From JANQRZ01 sp965215165 (GTDB lineage: Bacteria; Bacteroidota; Rhodothermia; Rhodothermales; JANQRZ01), in NCBI GenBank assembly GCA_965215165.1, contig CBDCCX010000006.1, positions 1,054,001 to 1,118,000 on the forward strand: a stretch of DNA of 64,000 nt. Direction: 5' to 3'. The notes beneath the pieces were generated by a model, which did no database searches, was not told where the DNA came from, and was given only the letters and a program-made list of their open reading frames with translations. Every line of letters begins with the position of its first letter. Position 1 is the first letter of the stretch. A program made the position numbers and the translations under genes. This document shows positions 16,799 to 25,300 of this stretch, one piece after another.

Positions 16799-16874
16799 CC
16801 GTCCCGGCGCTGTAAGGCGACGTGGGGCCGTCTAAAGGCGATGTTTACGGCAGGGTCGCGGGGATCGCTTCGTT
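16799..16874. repeat. direct repeat, copy B (native PIN-gene 3' end)
   Basis: Matches 15608-15682 with a few substitutions and short indels. It covers the last ten codons of the VapC-like gene and about 45 bp beyond it. It marks the right border of the low-GC islet. Confidence 0.8.
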
Positions 16875-17255
16875 GCCGCTCCGCCGGTACACCCGGAAAT
16901 CGCTGTCGGTCGTGATGATCTCAGCATCGCGGTGCAACTCGCTCATCCGCACGAGGCAGGCATCGGCAAAGCTCATCGGCTGGTCGGCGTACTTCGTCAT
17001 CAACTGCTCGACCTGCTTCTCGTCGCCCCGGATGCTGTATCGAACGGCAAGCACCCCGGAGGAGAGCAACCCCATCACACGCGCCACTCCGCCCTGTTGT
17101 CTGCTTGCCAAGAAGCAGGATTCGGAGAGAACAGCTTCGCATGTCAGGAATGACGGGAAGCGCTCGAACTGCTCGACGGCCCAAGCGTGATGCTGCTCAC
17201 TCGGATCGAGATAAGCAGCAATGACGCCGGTATCTGCGATGACCGTTCGGCTCAC
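16845..17255 (-). CDS. PIN-domain ribonuclease toxin (VapC-like)
   Basis: A 136-residue PIN protein, expected to cut RNA with Mg2+ or Mn2+. Acidic residues are in the right places: D8 (IADTGVIAAYLD), E40/E45 (TCEAVLSES), D98 (ADACLVRMSE) and D117/D119 (TTDSDF). Its start overlaps the end of the upstream antitoxin gene by 4 bp (ATGA), as in translationally coupled toxin-antitoxin operons. The 3' end is duplicated about 1.2 kb away. All acidic residues are intact, so it should be active if free of antitoxin. Confidence 0.88.
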   Translation of the reverse strand: MSRTVIADTGVIAAYLDPSEQHHAWAVEQFERFPSFLTCEAVLSESCFLASRQQGGVARVMGLLSSGVLAVRYSIRGDEKQVEQLMTKYADQPMSFADACLVRMSELHRDAEIITTDSDFRVYRRSGNEAIPATLP

Positions 17256-17485
17256 GATAGCGAGTCGCGGCCATAGCCTTCCATGTGGGCCGGGTTGGTC
17301 GTCAGATCGGCAATGCCGCTGCCGGGTCCAATGAGATGTTTCGCCTTCTCGTGGGCGCTGCGTTCGTCGGGCTGCGCTCCGTCGCCGCCTGCGCTGTGGC
17401 GTAGCCGTTCATATTCCGCATCAAACTGGCGAAGCTGCTCCGGCGGAAGCTGGCGGACGGCTCTGATGATTTCTTGAATGCTCAC
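17252..17485 (-). CDS. antitoxin partner of the PIN toxin
   Basis: A 77-residue protein encoded directly before the PIN toxin and overlapping it by 4 bp. The N-terminus (IIRAVRQLPPEQLRQFDAEY) is helical, like the short addiction-module proteins that count prolyl-glutamine motifs before a linker. The C-terminus (AKHLIGPGSGIADLTTNP, then HMEGYG) is the conserved tail seen in antitoxins that wrap PIN toxins. It has no classic AbrB or ribbon-helix-helix signature that I can point to. The role is inferred mainly from gene order. Confidence 0.75.
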   Translation of the reverse strand: MSIQEIIRAVRQLPPEQLRQFDAEYERLRHSAGGDGAQPDERSAHEKAKHLIGPGSGIADLTTNPAHMEGYGRDSLS

Positions 17486-17883
17486 GGGTCTATCTCCTCA
17501 GTTCAGCAGTTTACAGCATTGCCGCTGTCGGTGCAACGCCCCCGACCGGTGAAAGGATACGCTACCCGCACGGATTCATTCGAAGGCGGCGTCGTTGTCA
17601 AGTGATCCCGCAGGAGCGTAAGCGACGAGGACAGCTTTACTACGCCGCCTCCTCCGATAGCCTAGACGCCAAAGGGAAATAATAACCGTTAATTAAACAG
17701 CCACCGTAAACAGCCGAAACTGTGTTCGACGAAAGGGAGAAGCGGGAGGCCACCAAGGCGCGGGGCCACTGTGAAACGGTTGAGCAGATAGCTTGTGAGG
17801 CCTGCTGGCCGGACTCCTTTCACCCGCCGCTAGGGGGGGCGATTTCGGTTATCCAAGCTGTCCACGTCTTTACGACTTCTATT
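17486..17883. other. gene-free gap upstream of the TA pair
   Basis: About 400 bp without a supported gene. It includes an AT-rich patch at 17680-17720 (AATAATAACCGTTAATTAAAC), a plausible place for the TA promoter, although that promoter would read leftwards. A short open frame at 17722-17916 runs into the IS terminal repeat and shows no protein-like character. Confidence 0.5.
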
Positions 17884-18505
17884 GGGGATGTCTTAAGTAA
17901 CGGTCTAATGGCTTAGCCTCCAACATGACCCGACGACGAAGCAGACTCCCACGCGCCACCCAGCGACGCCTCATCGAGCACTTCGTCGACAAGAGCCCCT
18001 TCGACGGAGAGGTCGAGATCGACGAGAGCTACCTCAGAGGGCAGCGTAAAGACAAGCGCGGCCAAGGTAGCGCGGCCAAGGTGCCGCAGGTAAGGTCGTC
18101 GTTTTCGGTATCCTCAAGCGTGGCGGGAAGGTCTAGACCGCCGTTCCACCAAACCTCAAGCGGGCGACGCTCTTGCTAATCATTCGGGAGCGGGTTAAGC
18201 CGAACTCGGTGGTCTACACCGACGGCTTCCGGGTCTACGACACGCTCGACACCTCGGGGTTTGCGCACTACCGGATCGACCACGGTGAGGGGTACGTGGG
18301 CTACGACGCTAACGGCCGGGTGGCTCACATTAATGAGACCGAGAACTTCTGGAGTCAGGCGAAGCGACACCTGAGGCGGTACAATGGAGTACCGAAGGCT
18401 CATTTCGAGCTGTTTTTGGAGGAGTGTGAGTGGCGGTTCAACTCTGGGTCGCCGCGCGAGCTACTGAAAGCGCTACTGGACTGGACCGTTAGTTAGGACA
18501 GCCCC
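17884..18505 (+). mobile_element. defective IS1595-family element with both terminal inverted repeats
   Basis: Left end GGGGATGTCTTAAGTAACGG (17884 on) and right end, read from 18505 leftwards, GGGGCTGTCCTAACTAACGG differ at three positions. About 620 bp lie between them, shorter than intact IS1595/IS1016-type elements. Inside is a damaged transposase. No convincing 8-bp target duplication is seen. The right end lies 4 bp from the stop of the E1 gene. Confidence 0.75.
17925..18496 (+). pseudogene. IS1595-type transposase, internally deleted and frameshifted
   Basis: DDE transposase related to the IS1016/ISXO2 group. The N-terminus (RATQRRLIEHFV) jumps directly to SPFDGEVEIDESYLRG, so about 60 residues of the DNA-binding part are missing. 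The frame shifts at about 18090; the correct continuation (VVVFGILKRGGKV) contains a TAG where a tyrosine is expected. It resumes as LLIIRERVKPNSVVYTDGF, HINETENFWSQAKRHLRR and FELFLEECEWRFN. Catalytic D, D and N/E positions survive, but the gene cannot make an active protein. Confidence 0.85.
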
Positions 18506-18509
18506 TTCC

Positions 18510-20531
18510 CTAATACGACAGAACGCGCTCGACGCCCGCGCGGAGCTTGCCGCTGGCCGAGTAGATCGTCTGCTCCAGCCCTTTCGAGAACGGAACGGGC
18601 AAATCCTCCGAGGCGATGCGGACCGGCGGCGCGTCGAGGTGCTCAAACCCCTCCTCGACGAGCTGGGCGGCGACCTCGGCCCCGAACCCGGCCGTGCGCT
18701 GCGCCTCGTGGAGCACCAGCAAGCGCCCGGTCTTCTCCACCGACCGGAGCACCGTCGCGCGGTCCCACGGCACGAGCGTCCGCAGGTCGACAATCTCGAT
18801 CTCGACGCCTTGCTCTTCCCAGTGCGCGGCCTCGTCGAGCGCCCACCGGACCCCGACGCCCCACGTCACGAGCGTCAGGTCGGTGCCGGGGCGGACGACC
18901 GACGCCTCGCCGAGCGCGACGGTGAACGGCGCGTCCGGCACGTCGCCTTTAAGCGAGCGGTAGAGGTGCTTGTGCTCGAAGAAGAGCACCGGGTTGGGGT
19001 CCTCGATGGCCGCCATCAGCAGGCCCTTCGCCTCGGCGGGCGTGCCGGGGACGACGACCTTGAGGCCGGGCGCGTGGGCGAACCACGCCTCGGGGGATTG
19101 CGAGTGGAACGGGCCGGCCCCGATGCCCCCGCCGAACGGCGCGCGGATGGTCACGTTCAGCGGCTCGTTCCAGCGGTAGTGCGTCGTGCCGAGGTTGTTG
19201 ACGATCTGGTTGAACCCGCACGTGATGAAGTCGGCGTACTGCATCTCGACGACCGGCCGGAAGCCCTCGAGCGCCAGCCCCATCGCGCAGCCGAGCGCGC
19301 CGCTCTCGATGATCGGCGTGTTGCGGACGCGGTCCTTCCCGAACTCCTCCACGAAGCCCTGGGTCACCTTGAAGACGCCGCCGTACTCGGCCACGTCCTG
19401 GCCCATCAGGATCACCCGGTCGTCGGCCGCCATCGCCTGGCGCAGGCCGTCCTGCACGGCGTCGATGAACCGCTTCTCCGAAACCGGGCCGCCGGGCTTG
19501 GTCGTGACGACGGGCGACGGGGCGAAGAGAGCCGCCCGCTCGGCGTCGAGCGTGCTCTCGACCTCGGGCTGCCGGATCGCCCACTCGGCGACCTCCTCGA
19601 CCTCGGCCTCGAGGGCGGCGTCGATCTCGGCCCGCTGCTCTTCAGAGAGCCAGCCCTCGGCGAGGGTTATATTTTGATATTGCAATAACGGGTCCCGGCC
19701 AGCCCACTCGTCGAACAGCGCCTCGGGGACGTATTTCGTCCCGCTCGCCTCCTCGTGCCCGCGCATCCGAAACGTCTTCATCTCCAAGAGCGTCGGGCCG
19801 GCCCCCGCCCGGGCGCGGCTGGCCGCCCGCTCGACGGCGTCGATGACGGCGAGCACGTCGTTGCCGTCCACCACCTCGCCCGCCATCGCGTAGCCCGCCG
19901 CCGCATCGGCGATGTCCTCGACCGCCATCGCGTCCCCCGTCGGCGTGGACAGGCCGTACTGGTTGTTCTCGACCACGAAAAGGACGGGCAGCTTCCAGAC
20001 GGCGGCGAGGTTGAGCGCCTCGTGGAAGTCGCCCTCGCGCGTGGCCCCCTCGCCGACGAACGCGCACGCGACGAAGTCGTCACCCTTCAACTGTGACGCC
20101 AAGCCGAAGCCGGTGGCGACGGGCAGCATCGCCGCCAGGTGCGAGATCATGCCAACGATCCGGTGCTCCATCGTGCCGAAGTGGAAGGTGCGGTCGCGGC
20201 CGTTCGTGAAGCCGCCCTGCTTGCCCATGAGCTGGCAGAAGAGCGGGCGCAGCGGCAGGCCGCGCGTGGTCCACACGCCGAGGTTGCGGTGCATCGGCAG
20301 CACCACGTCGCGCTCGCCGAGTGCCCACACGCAGCCGACGGCGATGGCCTCTTGCCCGAGGCCGGAGAACCATTTGCTGATGCGGTTCTGCCGGATGAGC
20401 CGGAGCATCTTCTCCTCGACGGTGCGCGGGAAGCGGAGGGCGCGGTAGAGCGCGGCGTGATCGAGGCCGGCGTGGTCGAGGCCGGCGGGGTCGAGCCCAG
20501 AGTCGGCGGCGGCGAGGGCGGGGTCGGGCAT
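18510..20531 (-). CDS. fused alpha-beta E1 subunit of a 2-oxoacid (branched-chain/pyruvate-type) dehydrogenase
   Basis: Thiamine-diphosphate decarboxylase of a 2-oxoacid dehydrogenase complex, with alpha and beta chains in one 673-residue protein. The alpha half carries the ThDP motif at about 160-190 (GEGATREGDFHEALN ... VVENN). The beta half starts near 350 (SEKRFIDAVQDGLRQAM) and includes GQDVAEYGGVFKVTQG, the EMQYADF strand and APFGGGIGAGPFHSQS. The N-terminus has a short GLDHA repeat. An AT-rich 24-bp patch at about 19665-19690 encodes LLQYQNIT. No E2 or E3 gene is nearby. Branched-chain substrates are the likeliest, but this is not proven. Confidence 0.92.
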   Translation of the reverse strand: MPDPALAAADSGLDPAGLDHAGLDHAALYRALRFPRTVEEKMLRLIRQNRISKWFSGLGQEAIAVGCVWALGERDVVLPMHRNLGVWTTRGLPLRPLFCQLMGKQGGFTNGRDRTFHFGTMEHRIVGMISHLAAMLPVATGFGLASQLKGDDFVACAFVGEGATREGDFHEALNLAAVWKLPVLFVVENNQYGLSTPTGDAMAVEDIADAAAGYAMAGEVVDGNDVLAVIDAVERAASRARAGAGPTLLEMKTFRMRGHEEASGTKYVPEALFDEWAGRDPLLQYQNITLAEGWLSEEQRAEIDAALEAEVEEVAEWAIRQPEVESTLDAERAALFAPSPVVTTKPGGPVSEKRFIDAVQDGLRQAMAADDRVILMGQDVAEYGGVFKVTQGFVEEFGKDRVRNTPIIESGALGCAMGLALEGFRPVVEMQYADFITCGFNQIVNNLGTTHYRWNEPLNVTIRAPFGGGIGAGPFHSQSPEAWFAHAPGLKVVVPGTPAEAKGLLMAAIEDPNPVLFFEHKHLYRSLKGDVPDAPFTVALGEASVVRPGTDLTLVTWGVGVRWALDEAAHWEEQGVEIEIVDLRTLVPWDRATVLRSVEKTGRLLVLHEAQRTAGFGAEVAAQLVEEGFEHLDAPPVRIASEDLPVPFSKGLEQTIYSASGKLRAGVERVLSY

Positions 20532-20662
20532 CGGGTCGGGGCTGGGAGGAGGGGGCCGAAGCTACGCCGCCCGGCGGCGCTCGAAGCGCGGCCGGGCGGT
20601 TGAGAATGGGAGGAGGGACACCGGACCGTCGGGTGCCGACCGCGCCTTACGGGAACCTGGCC

Positions 20663-21283
20663 TTACGGGAACTTGATCGTGCAGCCGAAGGCGCTCGTCT
20701 TCTGCACCTCGATGGTGGTGCCGGCGATGAGCTGGTTCATGGCGTCGCGGAAATACTCCTCCTCGACCTGGCCGGGGTCCGCCGGGCTGTCGTCGACGGT
20801 CCCCTCGTAGACGAGCGTGCCGCCGGGGTTGAAGAGGAAGACCTGCGGCGTGCGCGAGGCCCCGAACGCCTTCGCCGCCTCGGACCCCTGGTCCTGCACG
20901 TACGCGAACGGGTAGCCTTTCTTCTGCATCGCGGCGAAGCTCTCCTCGGGGTAGGCCCCGGCGTCGTTCGCGTTGACCGCGACGAAGCCGATGCCTGCCG
21001 CCTCGTACTCCCCGGCGAGCGCGGCGACGCGGTCCTCGTACTTCGCCACCCACGGGCAGGTGTTGGACCAGAAGATCACCGCCAAGCCCTGATCCCCCAT
21101 CGCCTGGCTGAGCGACATCGCCGAGCCGGCGGCGTTCTGCATCGAGCGGTCCGACAGGGGCAGCGACGCCCCGATGTCGAGCGGCTGGGCGGTCTGGGCC
21201 GTCGCGGTCAGGGAGAGGGCGACGAGCAGCAGGAGCGCAGCGGCACGGCAGGCGGCACGGCAGGCAGAGGGATGGAGCGTCAT
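20663..21283 (-). CDS. periplasmic thioredoxin-fold protein (redoxin-like)
   Basis: A 206-residue exported protein: a signal peptide ending about residue 30, then a redoxin fold with FWSNTCPWVAKYED. Only one active-site cysteine (C76, TCPW) is present, in the peroxiredoxin-like position, rather than a CxxC pair. The cis-proline strand is SRTPQVFLFNPGG. Its ATG at 21283 overlaps the TGA of the TlpA-like gene (ATGA), so the two are coupled. Members of this TCPWV group are common in Bacteroidota with no defined substrate. Confidence 0.82.
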   Translation of the reverse strand: MTLHPSACRAACRAAALLLLVALSLTATAQTAQPLDIGASLPLSDRSMQNAAGSAMSLSQAMGDQGLAVIFWSNTCPWVAKYEDRVAALAGEYEAAGIGFVAVNANDAGAYPEESFAAMQKKGYPFAYVQDQGSEAAKAFGASRTPQVFLFNPGGTLVYEGTVDDSPADPGQVEEEYFRDAMNQLIAGTTIEVQKTSAFGCTIKFP

Positions 21284-21810
21284 AGCGAGGTCGGGTTGGT
21301 GGGGGTGCTGGAGGCGCGGACGGTGCGGACGCGCTCGGCGAGCTGCTCGTAGGTGACGAGGCCCTCCCAGAAGGCGAGGCGCTTGCCGGTGCGGTCGTAG
21401 ATCGCGGTGGCGGGAATCGCGCCGGTCCACTCGGGGTTGATGGCCGCGAGGAACGGGCCGTCCTTGCCGTCCTTGACAAAGGTCGTGCCGCTGATGCCGT
21501 GCTCGCGCAGGAAGGCCGCCGCGTGCGGGAGGTCCTCCTCGAAGTCGATGGTGACGAACTGCACCTGTGCCTCGGCGGGGTCCGTCTCCTGGCTGAAGCG
21601 GATGAACTCGGGGAACTCGGCGCGGCACGGCGCGCACCACGACGCCCAGAAGTTGACCACCACCACGTCGGAGTCGGTGGCCCGGACCTCCTCGATCAGC
21701 TCCTCAGCGGACACGGGCTGAATGACAAGGCCGCCGGGCGGCTCCTGCCCGGTGCACCCGGCGAGGACACCGAGAAGGAGGAGGCAGAGCAGAATGGGGC
21801 GATAGATCAT
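21280..21810 (-). CDS. TlpA/ResA-like thioredoxin lipoprotein
   Basis: A 176-residue lipoprotein (lipobox LAGC, C19) with a membrane-anchored thioredoxin domain: VVNFWASWCAPCRAEFPEF, active-site C59-x-x-C62 (CAPC), and cis-proline in GAIPATAIYD. It should reduce periplasmic protein disulfides, for example during cytochrome c maturation, with electrons supplied by a DsbD-type protein such as that encoded at 12-14 kb. It is the first gene of a coupled pair with the TCPW-type redoxin. Confidence 0.88.
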   Translation of the reverse strand: MIYRPILLCLLLLGVLAGCTGQEPPGGLVIQPVSAEELIEEVRATDSDVVVVNFWASWCAPCRAEFPEFIRFSQETDPAEAQVQFVTIDFEEDLPHAAAFLREHGISGTTFVKDGKDGPFLAAINPEWTGAIPATAIYDRTGKRLAFWEGLVTYEQLAERVRTVRASSTPTNPTSL

Positions 21811-21846
21811 GCGGCTGCTACGTCCAGAACCGGCGACGAGTTCGCG

Positions 21847-23448
21847 TCACTGCCCGCGAAGGTAGATCGTGTCCTCTTCGGATTTCATTACCCGGCGGAT
21901 CGGGTACGGCGTTCCGGCCTCAGCTTCAACCAGACCCCAATTCGCAAAGCCGCTGTCGGAGCGCGGTTCGAGGAGCGAGAACACGAGCCGGCCGAGGGGC
22001 TGATCTACGGACACCATGACCGTGGACGCGTCCATCTGCCCCGGCTCGAGGACGTAGCGTCCAAACACCTCCTGCTCGTACCGATTCTGAAACGGTCGCT
22101 CGGCGGTGCGGATGCTGTCTACTCGAAAGACTTGGTGCTGCGCTTCGGGCACGGGCACAGCCGATGGGCTGTGGCGATGCCAGGTGCGGACCCCGTGCGC
22201 CTCCAAGAGATCGAGTACGGCGGTGAGGCTGTCGGGAATCAGGTAGCCCTCCGGCACCGTCTCTAGCTCGGCCCCGCTGAAGCGTCCGTAGACCGCCATC
22301 TCGGTCGGCGTCTGCGTGTCGGTGCGGCGGAGCATCGGCGCACCGGTGTGCGGGTTCGGCTCCTCGACGACCTCGCCAAGCAGGATCGTCCCCGGCTCCT
22401 CGCCGGCCTCCCACGTCCCGGCCGAGCGGAGAAAGAGCGAGTCGCCGACGAGGGGTTCGGCCTCGGCCGCCTCGACCGTCCGGCGGACTTGGCCTGCATG
22501 GCCGTGCGCCCAATCGAGGGTCTCGGTGACGAAGCGGAGCGTGGCCGTCACGCGGTCCTCGAAGGTGGCGTAGCTGTACGCCTCGCTCAGAATCGCCACG
22601 CGGTTGCGGAGCCCGACGTAGTTGGTCCCGAAGCGCGGGCGCGGGTCGAAGGTCGCCCACCCCGGCGGCTGCCCCCACTCCGGCTTGTCGTTCCCGTAAT
22701 ACGTGAGGTCCCAGCCGTATTTCTGCTTATAGCTTTCGGTTACGCCCGGCAACCACGCCTCGCGCAGCAGACGGTCGATGGCGGCGGGCGTGTTCGGATG
22801 CAGCGGCGGCGCGTAGGTGAGGTGGTAGCCGTGGACGGTCCCGTTCGTCGTGTGCAGGTCGAGCACGACGTGCGGGTCCACGCCCTCGATCAGCCCGACG
22901 AGCGCGCGCGACTCGGGCGCGTCGAGCTTGACGAAGTCGCGGTTGAGGTCGAGGCCCTCGGCGTTCGGGCGCTGGCCCATGCCGTCGACCGGCCCGTGCT
23001 GGAACGGTCGGTTGCCGTACTCGACGCGCTCGTTGCCGTCGGCGTTGTAGATCGGGGCGACGAAGAGCGCGAGCGAGTCGGCCCAGGCGGCATGCTCGCC
23101 CAGGGCCAGCTCGCGGAGCAGCATCAGGGCCGCCTCCTTGCCCGCCACCTCGCCCGCGTGGATGTTCGCCACGATGAGCACCCGGAGCTTCGACGGATCG
23201 ACCCCTTCTTCGTCCTCCCAGCTCGCGTCCCACACGACGACGGGCAGGCGACGCCCCTCGACAGACTGCCCGAAGTCCCACGCGCGGAGTCCAGGCTCGG
23301 CGTCGATGACGTCGAGGAAGGCCGTGACCTCGGCGTAGGTCGACGTAGCGCGAAAGGCCGAGCGCTCGGCGGCGGTGCGGAGCGTGTCGAGTTGGGCGTG
23401 GGCGGACGCGGCGCTCAGGAGCAGCGCAAGCAGGAGAAGACGGAGCAT
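21847..23448 (-). CDS. secreted M14-family metallocarboxypeptidase
   Basis: A 533-residue protein with a signal peptide (MLRLLLLALLLSAASAHAQ) and an M14 peptidase domain: zinc ligands H97 and E100 in NIHAGEVAGKE, the NADGNERVEYGNRPF and LDLNRDFVKLD strands, and H199 in VVLDLHTTNG. A long C-terminal region (340-533) of beta-rich sequence follows. There is no T9SS tail, unlike the M14 protein at 3.3-5.3 kb, so it is probably periplasmic or released by another route. Related proteins with a HAGE motif are widespread in Bacteroidota. It stands divergent from the polyketide synthase. Confidence 0.9.
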   Translation of the reverse strand: MLRLLLLALLLSAASAHAQLDTLRTAAERSAFRATSTYAEVTAFLDVIDAEPGLRAWDFGQSVEGRRLPVVVWDASWEDEEGVDPSKLRVLIVANIHAGEVAGKEAALMLLRELALGEHAAWADSLALFVAPIYNADGNERVEYGNRPFQHGPVDGMGQRPNAEGLDLNRDFVKLDAPESRALVGLIEGVDPHVVLDLHTTNGTVHGYHLTYAPPLHPNTPAAIDRLLREAWLPGVTESYKQKYGWDLTYYGNDKPEWGQPPGWATFDPRPRFGTNYVGLRNRVAILSEAYSYATFEDRVTATLRFVTETLDWAHGHAGQVRRTVEAAEAEPLVGDSLFLRSAGTWEAGEEPGTILLGEVVEEPNPHTGAPMLRRTDTQTPTEMAVYGRFSGAELETVPEGYLIPDSLTAVLDLLEAHGVRTWHRHSPSAVPVPEAQHQVFRVDSIRTAERPFQNRYEQEVFGRYVLEPGQMDASTVMVSVDQPLGRLVFSLLEPRSDSGFANWGLVEAEAGTPYPIRRVMKSEEDTIYLRGQ

Positions 23449-23567
23449 CGGGAGGGCGAGAGCGGGTGGCGCTTCAAACTACGCCTCCGGGCCGTGGGGT
23501 TAGATCGGGGCGCACCGAACCCCCCTTCCCTTCTCTCGTACCACCGCGCCGGCCATCACCCCGCGCT

Positions 23568-24629
23568 ATGCCCTTCATCGCCGCCACCGCCACCGGCTTC
23601 CCGCCCCACTTCTACTCGCAGAAAGCCATCAGCGAGGACCTGCAGATGCTCTGGCGGGAGTACCGGGTCAACACCGACCGCATCGCCGCGCTGCACGAGA
23701 ACACGACGGTCGAGGGGCGCTACATCGCGGTTCCCAAGGAGGAGTACTACCAACTGCGCGGCTGGGAGGCCCCGAACGCGATTTACGCCGACGTGGCCGT
23801 CGAGCTGGGCGAGGCGGTGCTAGAAAAACTCTTCGCCGAGGCGGGGCTGGGGCCGGAAGCGGTGCAGCTCCTCGTCTTCGCCTCCACGACCGGCATCGCC
23901 ATCCCGACCGTCGACGCGCTCTTGCTCGCCCGGATGCCGTTCGCGGCGGACACCAAGCGGATGCCGCTCTTCGGGATGGGCTGCGTGGCGGGCGTCGCCG
24001 GGATCGCCCGCGTGGCCGACTACCTGCGGGGCCACCCGACCGAGGCGGCGGTCTTGCTCGCCGAGGAGTTCTGCTCGCTCACGATCCAGAAGCACGACAT
24101 CTCGATCGCCAACCTGATCGCCTGCGGCCTCTTCGGCGACGCCGCCGGGGCGGTGCTGCTGGTCGGCGACGCGCACCCGCTAGCGCAGCGCGGCGGGCCG
24201 GAGGTCGTCGCCTCGCGCTCGGTGCTCCTTCCCGACTCGGCGCACTACATGGGCTGGGAGATCAAGGAGTCGGGCATGCAGATCGTCCTGTCGGCGGACG
24301 TGCCCGAGGCGGCGCGCGGGCCGCTGAGCGGCGAGATCAGAGCGTTCCTGGGAGAACACGGACTGGGAGTCGGGGATATCGGGCAGTGGGTCTGCCACCC
24401 CGGCGGTCCGAAGGTGATCGACGCGCTCGAGGACGGCCTGGGGCTGAACGGCACGACGCTCGAGCGCAGCCGCACGGTGCTCCGCGAGGTCGGCAACGTC
24501 TCGTCGGTCTCGGCGCTCCTGATCCTCGACGCCGTGCTGCGCGACGCCCCGCCCGCGCCCGGCACCTGGGGCCTGATGCTGGCGATGGGGCCGGGGTTCG
24601 TCGCCGAGCTCATCCTGCTGCGCTGGTAG
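23568..24629 (+). CDS. type III polyketide synthase (chalcone/stilbene synthase-like)
   Basis: Homodimeric ketosynthase that extends an acyl-CoA with malonyl-CoA without an ACP, probably giving alkylpyrones or alkylresorcinols. The 353-residue product keeps the Cys-His-Asn triad: C139 in GMGCVAGVAG, H277 in WVCHPGGPKVID and N310 in VGNVSSVSA. I chose ATG at 23568 (MPFIAATATG); the longer frame upstream is not protein-like. 57 bp downstream is an ICMT-like methyltransferase, the same arrangement as Bacillus bpsA-bpsB, whose products are methylated alkylpyrones. The pair therefore looks like a minimal biosynthetic operon. Confidence 0.93.
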   Translation: MPFIAATATGFPPHFYSQKAISEDLQMLWREYRVNTDRIAALHENTTVEGRYIAVPKEEYYQLRGWEAPNAIYADVAVELGEAVLEKLFAEAGLGPEAVQLLVFASTTGIAIPTVDALLLARMPFAADTKRMPLFGMGCVAGVAGIARVADYLRGHPTEAAVLLAEEFCSLTIQKHDISIANLIACGLFGDAAGAVLLVGDAHPLAQRGGPEVVASRSVLLPDSAHYMGWEIKESGMQIVLSADVPEAARGPLSGEIRAFLGEHGLGVGDIGQWVCHPGGPKVIDALEDGLGLNGTTLERSRTVLREVGNVSSVSALLILDAVLRDAPPAPGTWGLMLAMGPGFVAELILLRW

Positions 24630-24686
24630 GGCTGCGCGGTCTCTCGTTCCCCGTTTCTCGTTTCTGGTTTCTCGTTCTCTGCCGCG

Positions 24687-25247
24687 ATGGCGACGCAGCT
24701 TCTCTTTCTCGGCCTCATCGTGTTGGTGGCGGTGCAGCGGCTCTTCGAGCTGCGGCTGAGCCGGCGCAACGCGGCGGCGATCCGGGCGCAGGGCGGGGTC
24801 GAGGTCGGCGCGGGGCACATGCCGTGGATGGCGACGATGCACGCGGCGTGGCTCGCCGCGATGCTGGCCGAGGTGTTTCTGCTCGGCCGGCCGTTCGTGC
24901 CGTGGTTGGCCGCGCTCGGACTCGCCAGCCTGTGCCTCGGGCAGGCGCTACGCTACGCCGCGATCCGCACGCTCGGCCCGCGCTGGACGGTGAACATCAT
25001 GATTCTGCCGGGTGCCCCGCCCGTGGCGAGCGGCCTGTACCGCCGCATCCGGCACCCGAACTACCTCGGGGTGATCCTCGAGATCGCCGCCGTGCCGCTC
25101 ATCCACACGGCGTGGGGAACGGCGCTCGTCTTCAGCGTCCTCAATGCGCTCGTGCTGCGCGTCCGCATCCGAGCCGAGGAGGCCGCGCTGCGCGAGGCCA
25201 ACGACTACGACGCCGCGCTCCCCCGCTCTCGGTTCATTCCGGGCTAG
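24687..25247 (+). CDS. isoprenylcysteine methyltransferase-family protein (alkylpyrone O-methyltransferase-like)
   Basis: A 186-residue membrane methyltransferase of the ICMT/PEMT fold with four to five helices. The SAM-binding signature is in the C-terminal part: GLYRRIRHPNYLGVILE (RHPNY at 122-126), then VLRVRIRAEEAALRE. In Bacillus the equivalent protein BpsB methylates type III PKS alkylpyrones. The neighbouring gene supports the same job here; methylation of another lipid is the alternative. Confidence 0.87.
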   Translation: MATQLLFLGLIVLVAVQRLFELRLSRRNAAAIRAQGGVEVGAGHMPWMATMHAAWLAAMLAEVFLLGRPFVPWLAALGLASLCLGQALRYAAIRTLGPRWTVNIMILPGAPPVASGLYRRIRHPNYLGVILEIAAVPLIHTAWGTALVFSVLNALVLRVRIRAEEAALREANDYDAALPRSRFIPG

Positions 25248-25300
25248 ACGAGTTGGTCTGTTCCGAAGCAGCTATAGCAGCTCTCGGAACTCGTCTACAG

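Noticed and set aside
17722..17916. 64-codon frame before the IS1595 copy
   Set aside because: It runs into the left terminal repeat of the element and its composition is not protein-like. A faint likeness to a transposase N-terminus lies outside the element end.
23466..25247. A larger biosynthetic gene cluster around the type III PKS
   Set aside because: Only the synthase and the ICMT-like gene are plausible members. The flanking M14 peptidase and NSS transporter have unrelated orientation and no tailoring signature.
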